From NCBI RefSeq assembly GCF_902499125.1, contig NZ_CABVPX010000030.1:1-64000 (forward strand): a DNA stretch of 64,000 nt, read 5' to 3'. How positions within the stretch are numbered: the first letter of the stretch is position 1; each line of letters opens with the position of its first letter. Source of the stretch: Burkholderia arboris (GTDB taxonomy: Bacteria; Pseudomonadota; Gammaproteobacteria; Burkholderiales; Burkholderiaceae). The notes under the pieces are model-generated. The model made no database searches and was not told the DNA's origin. It saw nothing but the letters and a program-made list of their open reading frames with translations. Made by a program: the position numbers and the translations under genes. Below, one piece after another: positions 8,066 through 16,395 of the stretch.

Positions 8066-8596
8066 ATGTACATGTCTCGAAATCCACGAAGAATGAAGCG
8101 CAAGCCGCTAACCCGTAAGGAACTTCTTCCGATGCCTGCTGAGAAGGTTCGAGGTCTGTCGCTGGAAGGGCATATTGCACTATCAGTTTTACGAAGTGGG
8201 AGAGGAAATGTCGTACTGATTGGGCATCTTGCGAAAGTCAACTATCTCTCGTATCTCATGCGTGATGTGACGTCTGTAGGAGCTGATATTGAGCAGTTCC
8301 GTGTGGCCGAAGTACTTATAGAGAATTGCATCATACACGCGGTACGTAATGAACGATGGGCGTTGAGAGAGGAGGAGTATTCAATCATCGAGCAAGTCCT
8401 CCTACTGTTCGACATGCAACTGGCTGTCGCGCCGGCTTATCGATATGCCGACGCGTGGCGAAAGCTCATGTACGTTGTGGTGAAAAACGGTCGAACTCCA
8501 ATCGAAGGATCCCGTATTCGGTCAACACCAGACGAGATTCACGCGGTCGACGTCATGGTCCGGGATGCGACTGCCCTGCGTATCGTCGCCGCGTGA
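8066..8596 (+). CDS. Conserved hypothetical protein of island type
   Basis: A 176-residue protein with a basic N-terminus (MYMSRNPRRMKRKPL) and a helical body containing KELLPMPAEKVRGLSLEGHIALSVLRSG. This resembles a small protein family common in Burkholderia/Ralstonia islands and sometimes labelled as Fis-like; no DNA-binding motif is certain. The ATG at 8066 is chosen because an AGGAGG sequence (8042-8047) lies upstream with an 18-nt perfect hairpin exactly filling the gap between it and the ATG; folding would bring the two together. An ATG at 8072 is the alternative. The gene stands alone, and 8597-8875 downstream holds nothing identifiable. Confidence 0.6.
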   Translation: MYMSRNPRRMKRKPLTRKELLPMPAEKVRGLSLEGHIALSVLRSGRGNVVLIGHLAKVNYLSYLMRDVTSVGADIEQFRVAEVLIENCIIHAVRNERWALREEEYSIIEQVLLLFDMQLAVAPAYRYADAWRKLMYVVVKNGRTPIEGSRIRSTPDEIHAVDVMVRDATALRIVAA

Positions 8597-8875
8597 CTTG
8601 TCGAGTTCGTCAGTCGCAGCCGAAAATGGACAGGAGAATTGACGATCTGAATCATTCGGAATGGACGTGTTCCTCGACATCGACTCATTTTGTCACGATG
8701 GTTGCGCAGCGCCGTGGATCAGCTGAACCTGTCATTGTCATATTGTCGAACCCGAGAGCATTGCATGTGATATCTCAGGTGATTTTATTTGCGGCGTTGA
8801 GTCAGCGATGAGAGCAAAAGTACAACGAAGGCTTGTGAATGTCACCATGTTGGCGGCACGGTGCGCTGGCACTGA

Positions 8876-9274
8876 GTGGATGTGGGTTATTCGGTTGCGG
8901 TGGAGCGGCGAGTAACGATGGAGGATTGGGCGGATGTCACGTCGATACGCAGTCTTAAGATGGCACGCGGAGTCACCGATTCCGGAAACTCGCGTGTTTT
9001 TGTAGAGCGCATCTACGATCTGGACGCGGAGTGGACCGTTCGGGTCCGACTTCATGTTCCCGAGGTGGTATCCGTTCGTGATTGGCGCTGCACTCTTGAA
9101 GTCATGTGGCCACATCGTACTGTTCGTCGGGAAGTGTGGGGGATTGATGGTCTGCAGTCGATGTTGTTTGCCATACAGGCCGCGCGTACGGAATTGCTAT
9201 CGTCTGAATCAACTGGCGTGATTCGCTGGTTTGGCAATGATGACTTGGGTTTACCGAAACAAAGTATCGTTTAA
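8876..9274 (+). CDS. DUF6968 family protein
   Basis: The 132-residue protein starts with the family-like strand SVAVERRVTM. It contains central beta segments (EWTVRVRLHVP, WRCTLEVMWP) and ends with the characteristic helix and tail WGIDGLQSMLFAIQAARTEL and RWFGNDDLGLP. These C-terminal features are what I use to place it in DUF6968, a family of unknown function in proteobacterial genomes, often near polymorphic-toxin or island genes. The GTG start is chosen to keep the first strand; an ATG at 8918 would remove it. It is flanked by unrelated single genes, so no operon partner suggests a role. Confidence 0.6.
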   Translation: MDVGYSVAVERRVTMEDWADVTSIRSLKMARGVTDSGNSRVFVERIYDLDAEWTVRVRLHVPEVVSVRDWRCTLEVMWPHRTVRREVWGIDGLQSMLFAIQAARTELLSSESTGVIRWFGNDDLGLPKQSIV

Positions 9275-9521
9275 GTAGGTAGCCTTGAAGGGTTGCGTTG
9301 ACGTCTATTCGGTATGGAGAGGAATTGCAATTATGCAAGAACAGTAAGCGATCGAAAATGATATTTTAGATGATGAAAAATTGATTCGATGATCGTCGCT
9401 TACCAAAAAGGAAGCGTGTAGTGGTGATTTAAGGTTCAGTCAAAATTTCAGCGGGCGCGCTGCTTTCCTTTGGTCTAGCATCGGATAGAAATCGCCACAA
9501 TCAACGTATTCGCTCTTCAAC

Positions 9522-9914
9522 ATGGCTCCGTCGGGTAAAGCAGAACGCGTACGTAAGCGTATCCTTAAAGTTATGGCTGACAAGAGCGATTGGACAATTC
9601 CGGAGCTTGCCTCCGAACTTGAATTGTCGATCGCGCAAGTCAGGTCAGCAGTTCGAGTGCTGATCGACGCCCATCAGATCTATCAAAGTAGCCGCATTGA
9701 ATCGCTTCACAAGAACACCTATCGGATTGTGCTCCTCGATGATGTTGTAGTTGATGTACGATTTGTGGAGTTGACGCATGACAATAAATCGGAGCGCCGA
9801 GTGAAAATAGATCGACGTTGTCGTTGCGAAACTACAGCGCCGTCGGTGGATCATGATGAGGCTTTGAGTGATGCGATCTTTGCCATGGTTCGTGCGTCGA
9901 GGAAGTCATCTTGA
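9522..9914 (+). CDS. Small winged-helix-like DNA-binding protein
   Basis: A 130-residue protein. Residues ~8-50 (RVRKRILKVMADKSDWTIPELASELELSIAQVRSAVRVLIDAHQI as read in pieces) form a clear three-helix pattern with a recognition helix followed by a turn to a wing (YQSSRIESLHKNTYRI). The rest is a basic segment (KSERRVKIDRRCRC) and an acidic helical tail. This suggests a small transcription regulator, probably of a mobile or island function. No ligand domain is present. No operon neighbour is within 350 bp on either side. Confidence 0.55.
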   Translation: MAPSGKAERVRKRILKVMADKSDWTIPELASELELSIAQVRSAVRVLIDAHQIYQSSRIESLHKNTYRIVLLDDVVVDVRFVELTHDNKSERRVKIDRRCRCETTAPSVDHDEALSDAIFAMVRASRKSS

Positions 9915-10291
9915 GTAAGATGAGGCCGCACGATCGCGCATGAGGAGGCCAAGTGCGTGGCAAGCGAGTGTGTGCCGCAAGCCTGTGTAGACCATAAAAG
10001 TTCATTCTGGGGACGCGTTGGATGTCACCTACCATTTACGAGGCGTATCCCTACAGGGCGGATATTTTTTGACCGATGTGTGAATGACCTGCAGCGGGAT
10101 TTTGTAGCCATATAGAGCCGTGTTCGCTCATTATTCTTTAATGATGCCGCATGGAGGTCCAAGAGGCAATGGCACAGAACGCCTGCCGACTACTGATCTA
10201 ATATGGAGGCATATCGTCGACTTGCTCACGAAACTTACCGACTCGTTTCGAGACTAATGGGATTTTTGTACATTGGATAGGAGAAGGATAC
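9915..10291. other. Gene-free stretch
   Basis: Between the winged-helix gene and the Ivy gene I see no frame with a family signature and no repeat. The last 30 bases contain the GGAGAAGG ribosome-binding site of the Ivy gene. Confidence 0.5.
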
Positions 10292-10759
10292 ATGTATATC
10301 AGAATGCCTTTTGCTGCCGCTGCATTGTTCGTTGCCCAAGCCGTATGGGCTGGCAGTCCCGCGACAACGGAGACGTGGACAATGAGCGCAATCGCGGGTA
10401 ATCGCGCCGCGAGCGCAGCATTCGATGCGATGAAGAAAGGACATCAGTTGCCGGCGTGGGTGGTGCGCGGTGGAACCGAGTCGCCATCGATCACCGTGTC
10501 GTTCGGAGGACACGATGTCTACGTGATGACCGCCTGCAAGCCGCACGACTGTAGCTCAGAGAGCATCGCAGTGTTATACGATCCGCAGAAGAACGAAATG
10601 TACGGCGTGCTGTCTACCGTCAGCCCGAAGAAGGGAACTGAGCGACTGACGTGGCTGAACATTGGCGGCGGTGATGAATCGATTGATGGCCGGACTATCC
10701 TCTATGCTGCGCTGACAGGTAGCCTCGCAAACCATCCTGGCGCGTTCAACTACAAATAA
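10292..10759 (+). CDS. ivy: Ivy family C-type lysozyme inhibitor
   Basis: The 155-residue periplasmic protein is predicted to block host and environmental C-type lysozymes by inserting its conserved loop into the enzyme's active site. The signal peptide (residues 1-20, ending VWA) is followed by the Ivy fold. The diagnostic disulfide-closed loop CKPHDC lies at residues 82-87; it is the key inhibitory motif of the family. A good GGAGAAGG ribosome-binding site precedes the ATG. Length matches E. coli Ivy. The gene is monocistronic in low-G+C island DNA, which points to horizontal acquisition of a host-interaction trait. Confidence 0.88.
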   Translation: MYIRMPFAAAALFVAQAVWAGSPATTETWTMSAIAGNRAASAAFDAMKKGHQLPAWVVRGGTESPSITVSFGGHDVYVMTACKPHDCSSESIAVLYDPQKNEMYGVLSTVSPKKGTERLTWLNIGGGDESIDGRTILYAALTGSLANHPGAFNYK

Positions 10760-11164
10760 AGCATTTCCTGCAGCCGCGTATTTCGTGGCGACTTGGCACA
10801 CGAAGCAATGCGTGTGCGGCAACCGGGGCACGCGAGTTGGTTATCGGGTCCTCGGTTTTTGTTTAGTCCGTGATTATTCCACCCACCACAATTGGCAGGG
10901 GCGATCCAGGACCGCTTACACAACGGGCACACGGATGCTCGCGGACGTGATGTGGACGTATTTTGGTCCATGCAGATTTGGCAGCAGTCAATGCTTCAGC
11001 TTGCGAGCGCGGCTGAGCAACTGTTAAGGTGTCGCGAGTTGTCGAGCGACGCCGCTTTCCGATGCTGATTGGTGGGATTGCGGCGCGGTAACCGGACGTA
11101 AGGCATGTGTCGATTGCGTTCGACGCGTGCAGCAATCGAACGACCGAGTTGCGGCCGCGTGTAG
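10760..11164. other. Gene-free stretch
   Basis: No frame here shows family features. It separates the + strand Ivy gene from the - strand H-NS gene, so it should hold both transcription ends, but no textbook terminator hairpin was found. Confidence 0.4.
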
Positions 11165-11455
11165 TTACTCCTGGATCAGGAATCGATCACGATTCTTGGC
11201 ATCCTTGATCCACGCCGGCGCGCGTCCTCGACCCGACCAAGTCGCACCCGTCTTCGGATCGCGATACTTCGCTTCGGACGTGGCCCCCGCCACGCGGCCC
11301 CGCTGCTTGCCGAAGATATCCTTTTCGGTAATCCCATATTCCGCCACTTTGACACGGATGTCGGCGATAACGGTCTGAAGTTCGGCGATGCGCGCAGCTT
11401 CGGCTTGCTCTGCGAGAGCATCCATCTTGGCCTTCAATTCTTTGTAGGTTGCCAT
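11165..11455 (-). CDS. H-NS family nucleoid protein
   Basis: The 96-residue protein is of the short Burkholderia/Bordetella H-NS type (BpH3-like), which binds and silences A+T-rich foreign DNA. The N-terminal helical oligomerisation part (MATYKELKAKMDALAEQAEAARI) is followed by a linker and by the C-terminal DNA-binding domain KYRDPKTGATWSGRGRAPAW (residues ~63-82). The GRGRAP element plays the role of the minor-groove-reading loop. An AGGAGGAAATT ribosome-binding site precedes the ATG. Island-encoded copies often silence the island itself; the A+T-rich promoter of the ATPase gene at 12029 is an obvious neighbouring target. Confidence 0.93.
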   Translation of the reverse strand: MATYKELKAKMDALAEQAEAARIAELQTVIADIRVKVAEYGITEKDIFGKQRGRVAGATSEAKYRDPKTGATWSGRGRAPAWIKDAKNRDRFLIQE

Positions 11456-12028
11456 AATTTCCTCCTAGTGATGTTATGCACATGATAGCGCTTTTCGGCT
11501 GTCAGGAACGGCTGCAATGTGCTCGCGGAAAGTCCCGATGGCCGACGCGCGGAAGTGAGGCAGTAGCGAATTGCCGCCGGGCTATCCTCGTCTTGTGGAA
11601 CTAGCCATGTTTTCAAGGATGTGGCTGGCGTAGGGGCTATGCATCGAATTGATACGCGCGGTGTTGCTGGTTTTGGGAAGCATTTCGTTGGGAATGCGTG
11701 AGCTTGCTGCCGCCGATGTTGAGATCATTGTAGCGGGACAGATTATGCGACGGGTTACCTAGAGAGGACGTCGAATTCGCGTGATGCTGATAATCTAAGA
11801 TTCCGTAGAGAGAGTCAATGCAATCGCAAGCTTTCGAAATGATAGTGTTGATAATTCGCGATGGATGGTGAGTGGGTAGGCCATAAATACTAGTAACTTA
11901 CCCGAATTGGTTCGGTACATTATTTTTTGTCGATCTCTTTCGATCGTGCGGTACATTATAAAATTCGCCGAGACCCGGTCGAATGAAAACTTATGCGATC
12001 GGTTAGGAACATGGATCTGGGGAAACCA
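11456..12028. other. Intergenic region between H-NS gene and PHP-SMC ATPase gene
   Basis: This divergent intergenic DNA becomes very A+T-rich from about 11790 on. It carries the direct repeat pair described at 11913-11960. It should contain both promoters; I cannot pick a convincing -35/-10 pair for either. Confidence 0.5.
11913..11960 (+). repeat. Direct repeat pair upstream of the ATPase gene, possible operator
   Basis: CGGTACATTAT occurs at 11913-11923 and again at 11949-11959, with starts 36 bp apart, in the A+T-rich region just ahead of the ATPase gene. The arrangement is consistent with a regulator binding on one face of the helix; the regulator is unknown. Confidence 0.45.
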
Positions 12029-15004
12029 ATGACAGATAAATTTGATGCACGGAACGCTCGGGGATCGGTGTGGCATCGATGGGATCCGCACGTTCACGCG
12101 CCAGGCACTGCACTGAACGATCAGTATAGTGGCAACGCACCGTGGGAAGATTTCCTCAAAGCAGTTGAGGCGACGTCTCCGCCGCTGTGTGCGCTAGGTA
12201 TCACCGACTATTTTGGTGTTGATGGCTATGTACAGGCGCTAGAATTCAGGAAGCAGGGACGCCTTTCGAACGTCGATTTTGTCTTTCCCAACGTCGAGCT
12301 GCGCCTGAGTATCGAGACATCAAAGGCATCTGCGATCAACCTACACCTGCTTTTCAACCCAGGCGATGCGGATCACGTTGACCGCATTCATCGTTTCCTA
12401 CGTGAACTGCAATTTTCATACCAAGGCGAAACGTATCGTTGTGAGCGCACGGATCTCATCCGTCTCGGTCGTACGTATAACCCGAGGCTCACGGATGATG
12501 ACTCGGCTCGCGCAGAGGGCGCAAATCAATTCAAGGTTACGCTGGATCATCTGAAAGAAGCGGTTCACAAGTCGGAATGGGCTCGGAGAAACGTTTTATT
12601 TGCTGTCGCCGGCGGCGAAAAGGATGGGACTTCAGGATTGCGCGACATATCTGCTTCTTTTGCTGCGCTGCGCAAGGAAATCGAACGTACCGTCCACATT
12701 ATTTTCAGCGGCAATCCGAAGCAGGTTAGCTTTTGGCTGGGCAAGGAGGCGCTATCCGTTGAGGAACTGCAGCAGCAGTACGGTGGACCAAAACCTTGCT
12801 TGCACGGCTCTGACGCACATTCTGCAAATAAGGTGGGGGTGCCAGATATCAAGCGTCTATGTTGGATAAAAGGCGATCTGAATTTCGAGACGTTACGGCA
12901 GGTGTGCATCGAGCCCGGTGAGCGCGTGTTTATCGGTGAAGAGCCGCCGAAAGGCGCGCTCAGTGGATCGACGATCGAGTCGATATCGGTTTCGGACGCA
13001 ACGTGGCTATCGAGAAGCAACATTGAACTCAACACGGGCCTCGTGGCAATCATCGGTGCCCGCGGATCCGGAAAGACCGCTTTGGCTGACCTTATCGCGG
13101 CCGCTGGCTATTCGTTGCCGCCATGGACCAACGAAAAATCGTTCCTCTCTCGGGCAAGACCGTTTCTGGGCGGCAGTGAAGCTCGTCTGTACTGGGCATC
13201 TGGCGAGCAAACGCATAGCCCTCTAACCACGGCAGACCCAGGGGACGTATTCGATCGCCCGCATGTGCAATACATGTCCCAGCAATTCGTTGATCTGCTG
13301 TGCTCTGCGGAAGGGCCGAACGACGAGCTGGTCGACGAAATCGAGAGGGTTATTTTTAATGCCCACCCGTATCAGGATAGATTCGGTGCTGACACATTCG
13401 AAGAACTTCTGAATATTCGGCTCGAAGCGTCACGCGACAAGCGAAGTCGCAGTCAACAGTATCTTGAGAGGGCGTCTGTCGATCTCACGGAGGAGCGTGT
13501 CAGAAAGGATGGTTTGAAGGTATTGGAGAAAGACCGAGATGAGAGGCAGGCGGCTATCGAAAAGGACAAGAAGAATCGAAACTCGTTGGTTGGCAAAGGC
13601 GATGAGGCCCGCGCCCGGCGACTTGAGCAGCTCTCAGAGGCTGTCGATCGCAAACGTCAGAGCGTGGATCTCGCGAATCGCAAGCTCCGCGCACTGCAAC
13701 TCCTGCAGCAGGACGTTGTGGACTTTAGGGCCCGCGAAGCGGTCGAGCATCTGGAGGCTCTCAAACAGAGAAGGGAAGAAAGTGCGCTGACACAGCAAGA
13801 CTGGGATCAATTCAAGCTCGTCTTCGCCGGCGATGTCGATGCGCTCCTTGAGACCCGGGTTGCCGAGGCCAAGCGTGGTTTGGTTGCGCTCCAGGGTGTA
13901 CAGGGGGAGCTCGATCCCAACGCCGATCCGACCATCCCACTAATTGCAGGCGATGCCGTACTTGGGAATCAGACGCTGGCACTACTTGAGCGCGAATTTG
14001 GTCGATTGCAGGCTTTGGTTGGAATCGACATCCAGAATGCCAAGCGATATACCACGCTGTCCGAAAAAATTTCCAAGGCCGAATCTGCATGGAAGAAGGT
14101 TCTGCAGCAGATAGAGCGTGCAAAGGCGGCCGACGCCAAGATAAAGGAGCTGATCGACGCACGGCGTAAGGCTTACGCGGAGGTCTTCGCTGCAATTGTG
14201 GAGGAGGAAACCGAGCTTTCATCCCTATATGCACCGATCAAGGAGCGAATCGAGCAGTCCGCCGGATCGCTATCAAAGCTGTCTTTCTCTATTCGGCGGG
14301 CTATCAATCTTGGCGATTGGGCCGCTCGCGGCGAGGGCTTGCTGGATCTGCGCAAGAGCGGTCCTTTCCGTGGCCGCGGCGAACTGCTGAAGCGCGCCAA
14401 GGAAAAACTGCTCGGGGCCTGGTCGACAGGTGACGCGGCGACCGCTGCGGCGACCCTGTTCGAGTTTGTCAAAGCGAATGAGGCTGATCTTCGGACGCAT
14501 ATCCCGGATGGCGAGGATTTTCGTTCCTGGGCGCGAAATGTATCAGACTGGCTCTACAGTACCGATCACATTTCCGTTGGCTACGGGCTACAGTATGACG
14601 GCGTGGACATTGAGCAACTCTCACCGGGTACTCGAGGGATTGTGCTCCTGTTGTTATACCTCGCTATCGACGCGGAAGACGATCGTCCGCTCATTATTGA
14701 CCAGCCCGAAGAGAATCTTGATCCGCAGTCCATTTTTCAGGAGTTGGTCGACTGCTTTCGGGAGGCCAAAAAGCGTCGGCAAATTATTATCGTTACGCAC
14801 AATGCCAATCTGGTAGTGAATACCGATGCGGAGCAGGTGATTGTGGCGACATGCGGACCGCATCGTCCGTCGCAACTCCCGGAAATATCGTACGACAGCG
14901 GTAGCTTGGAAAACCCGCGGATCCGAAAGCACGTTTGTGACATTCTGGAGGGCGGTGAACGAGCCTTTAAGGAGCGGGCCAAGCGCTTGCGCGTTACGAT
15001 CTAG
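12029..15004 (+). CDS. PHP-domain/SMC-like ATPase, TrlF or Ppl type (probable antiphage protein)
   Basis: The 991-residue protein combines two modules. The N-terminal PHP phosphoesterase shows DPHVH at residues ~19-23 and GSDAH near 260, both metal-binding signatures. It is followed by an SMC/Rad50-like ABC ATPase: Walker A GARGSGKTALAD near 343, a long charged coiled coil (~470-780), signature LSPGTRG near 864, Walker B RPLIIDQPEENLD near 886, and the switch His in VTHNAN near 922. This layout matches NCBI's TrlF family and the single-gene antiphage system Ppl (polymerase/histidinol-phosphatase-like). All catalytic elements appear intact. The ATG at 12029 is chosen for the GGGG seven bases upstream; in-frame ATGs at 11993 and 12011 are alternatives. 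Antiphage action is inferred from architecture and island context. Confidence 0.85.
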   Translation: MTDKFDARNARGSVWHRWDPHVHAPGTALNDQYSGNAPWEDFLKAVEATSPPLCALGITDYFGVDGYVQALEFRKQGRLSNVDFVFPNVELRLSIETSKASAINLHLLFNPGDADHVDRIHRFLRELQFSYQGETYRCERTDLIRLGRTYNPRLTDDDSARAEGANQFKVTLDHLKEAVHKSEWARRNVLFAVAGGEKDGTSGLRDISASFAALRKEIERTVHIIFSGNPKQVSFWLGKEALSVEELQQQYGGPKPCLHGSDAHSANKVGVPDIKRLCWIKGDLNFETLRQVCIEPGERVFIGEEPPKGALSGSTIESISVSDATWLSRSNIELNTGLVAIIGARGSGKTALADLIAAAGYSLPPWTNEKSFLSRARPFLGGSEARLYWASGEQTHSPLTTADPGDVFDRPHVQYMSQQFVDLLCSAEGPNDELVDEIERVIFNAHPYQDRFGADTFEELLNIRLEASRDKRSRSQQYLERASVDLTEERVRKDGLKVLEKDRDERQAAIEKDKKNRNSLVGKGDEARARRLEQLSEAVDRKRQSVDLANRKLRALQLLQQDVVDFRAREAVEHLEALKQRREESALTQQDWDQFKLVFAGDVDALLETRVAEAKRGLVALQGVQGELDPNADPTIPLIAGDAVLGNQTLALLEREFGRLQALVGIDIQNAKRYTTLSEKISKAESAWKKVLQQIERAKAADAKIKELIDARRKAYAEVFAAIVEEETELSSLYAPIKERIEQSAGSLSKLSFSIRRAINLGDWAARGEGLLDLRKSGPFRGRGELLKRAKEKLLGAWSTGDAATAAATLFEFVKANEADLRTHIPDGEDFRSWARNVSDWLYSTDHISVGYGLQYDGVDIEQLSPGTRGIVLLLLYLAIDAEDDRPLIIDQPEENLDPQSIFQELVDCFREAKKRRQIIIVTHNANLVVNTDAEQVIVATCGPHRPSQLPEISYDSGSLENPRIRKHVCDILEGGERAFKERAKRLRVTI

Positions 15005-15135
15005 CTGTAGTCGATAGCGCCTAGCAGGGCGCGTGGCGCGTTCTCGGCCGTCTATGCTTTAGCCTTTGGTGTCGGAGAAACCACAACATTCTGTGCGGTA
15101 AATCTTCGCAACTTGAATCGGGAGACTGAGCGTTT

Positions 15136-15375
15136 ATGTCCTGGGAACACGATCACTATAAGGCGACCTGTGATGCCTGCGGGCACGAAGGTGTCTGTAT
15201 CAAGTCTTCTGACGATTGGGGACGTTCGGCAACGCGGTTTGAAGGGTTCGAGAACGTAGCACCTGATTCTTATGCTGTCGGACGCAAGCGCGTCGGCGCA
15301 GACGACATGCGTCCGAAATGTCCGGAGTGCGGAGGAGCATCGATTACCGTCGGCACCTTCTTCAAGAGCACGTGA
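15136..15375 (+). CDS. Small zinc-ribbon protein
   Basis: A 79-residue protein with two CxxC pairs: CDACGHEG near residue 12 and CPECGGAS near 61. These would together bind one zinc ion in a ribbon fold. It starts 131 bp after the ATPase gene on the same strand, with a GGGAG ribosome-binding site, and is followed 28 bp later by another short gene. Co-transcription with the defence ATPase is possible. Function unknown. Confidence 0.55.
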   Translation: MSWEHDHYKATCDACGHEGVCIKSSDDWGRSATRFEGFENVAPDSYAVGRKRVGADDMRPKCPECGGASITVGTFFKST

Positions 15376-15403
15376 TTCAGATCAAGCAATAGAAGGAAAA
15401 GCG

Positions 15404-15611
15404 ATGAGCAAAAGGCCCCGCGTATTTCGCAGCACAGAAAGTCTGGCCGAGGAGGCGGTGACGCGAGACGCTGTCGGACCGTTCCTCGCGGCGCGGGGGT
15501 ATCAGGTCCTGCATGACGAGCGCAAACAGACCGGAACTGCAGTCTCGCAGTTCGTTCGTGTGCGCGCTCCAGACGGCCTAACGCTGCAAATGCGCGTCCG
15601 GTTGTGCTGGC
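15404..15611 (+). pseudogene. N-terminal remnant of a gene cut by an IS6-family fragment
   Basis: An open frame starting at an ATG with an AAGGA ribosome-binding site encodes about 69 residues (RSTESLAEEAVTRDAVGPFL, then ARGYQVLHDERK, APDGLTLQMRVRLCWR). It looks like the beginning of a larger enzyme; the residue pattern is reminiscent of N-termini of some island HNH/restriction-type proteins, but I cannot name it. At about 15605-15612 the sequence passes into an IS6-type transposase fragment in opposite orientation, so the gene is broken. It follows the zinc-ribbon gene by 28 bp and probably belonged to the same defence operon. Confidence 0.5.
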
Positions 15612-15760
15612 GGTGGTCAACGCTCTCCAGCCTGATGTCGTCGTTGGCCGCCTTGTAGCTGCGCAGTTTGTCCGTCACAATCACGCGCCGCCCCGCTACC
15701 GCTGAGGAGCTTGCACATCAGGCGTCTGGCCGCTGTCTTGTCGCGCCAATCCAGATGTAG
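15606..15760 (-). mobile_element. Remnant of an IS6-family transposase
   Basis: On the minus strand, pieces RDKTAARRLMCKLL and VIVTDKLRSYKAANDD followed by LESVDHRQH match the central part of IS6-family DDE transposases. The two pieces are in different frames, so a base has been lost or gained near 15685. No inverted repeats or complete transposase remain. The fragment interrupts the gene starting at 15404. Confidence 0.65.
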
Positions 15761-15955
15761 CGAATGTTTTACGAATCCCGGCCAACCCTCGAATTGCGTT
15801 TTCATCTGTGGGCTGCCGTTTCCAGCCGTCGTCGGCTCCGCCACCGCGAAAGTCGCGATCTTGCCGAGCGCGCACACAAAATCCGTATTGTTCTGGAGGT
15901 CTGTAAATCGTAAGCACTCGACATGTACCGTCTGTTCATGAGGGCGCGGCACAGG

Positions 15956-15993
15956 CAATCTGATTCCCATCAGATGTAATGGGAATCAGATTG
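15956..15993 (+). repeat. Perfect 15-bp inverted repeat over the tnpA start codon
   Basis: CAATCTGATTCCCAT (15956-15970) and ATGGGAATCAGATTG (15979-15993) are perfect complements with an 8-nt loop. The tnpA ATG is the first base of the right arm, so the folded RNA would bury the start codon. Confidence 0.8.
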
Positions 15994-16395
15994 ATGAGGC
16001 CAGTGGTGCATGGAAGACAACCGGGATCGAGGAACTACACGAAGGAGTTTCGGGAAGCGGTTGCTGCAGAAGCGAACGATCCGAATCGCTCGATTGCCGA
16101 GGTAGCTCGTGCGCACGGCTTGAACGCCAATATGGTCGCGCAGTGGCGAAGAAGCTTACTAGATGCGCAACGTGTACCGTCGGTACCAAACATCGCGCTG
16201 CTGCCTGTTGATGTGGTCGATCTGCCTGCGAAAGACGTCCCAAACCGCGCTCTACCGCAAACGCTGGATGTGTCGGCGAGCCCGGCAATGCCACCGGGCT
16301 GTGAAATCGAGATCGAGGTCGGCAAACGACGTATTCGTATCCGCGGTGTGTCGCAGGAGTTCGCCGAACAGTATTTGCGAGACTGTCTGAAGTGA
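15979..16395 (+). CDS. tnpA: IS66-family accessory protein TnpA
   Basis: The 138-residue protein has a helix-turn-helix (FREAVAAEANDPNRSIAEVA, then RAHGLNANMVAQWRR, residues ~19-54) as in other IS66 OrfA proteins. Its C-terminal part includes GCEIEIEVGKRRIRIRG, the usual signature before the end. It is required with TnpB and TnpC for IS66 transposition, probably as the end-recognition protein. The start codon lies inside a stable inverted repeat, suggesting translational restraint. Its stop overlaps the start of tnpB. Confidence 0.9.
   Translation: MGIRLMRPVVHGRQPGSRNYTKEFREAVAAEANDPNRSIAEVARAHGLNANMVAQWRRSLLDAQRVPSVPNIALLPVDVVDLPAKDVPNRALPQTLDVSASPAMPPGCEIEIEVGKRRIRIRGVSQEFAEQYLRDCLK

Noticed and set aside
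8048..8072. Sequence resembling a tRNA T-arm (GGGATTTGAATCCC)
   Set aside because: No acceptor, D or anticodon arms can be fitted around it and no duplicate was found, so neither a tRNA nor an attachment site is supported; the position between ribosome-binding site and ATG explains the hairpin better.
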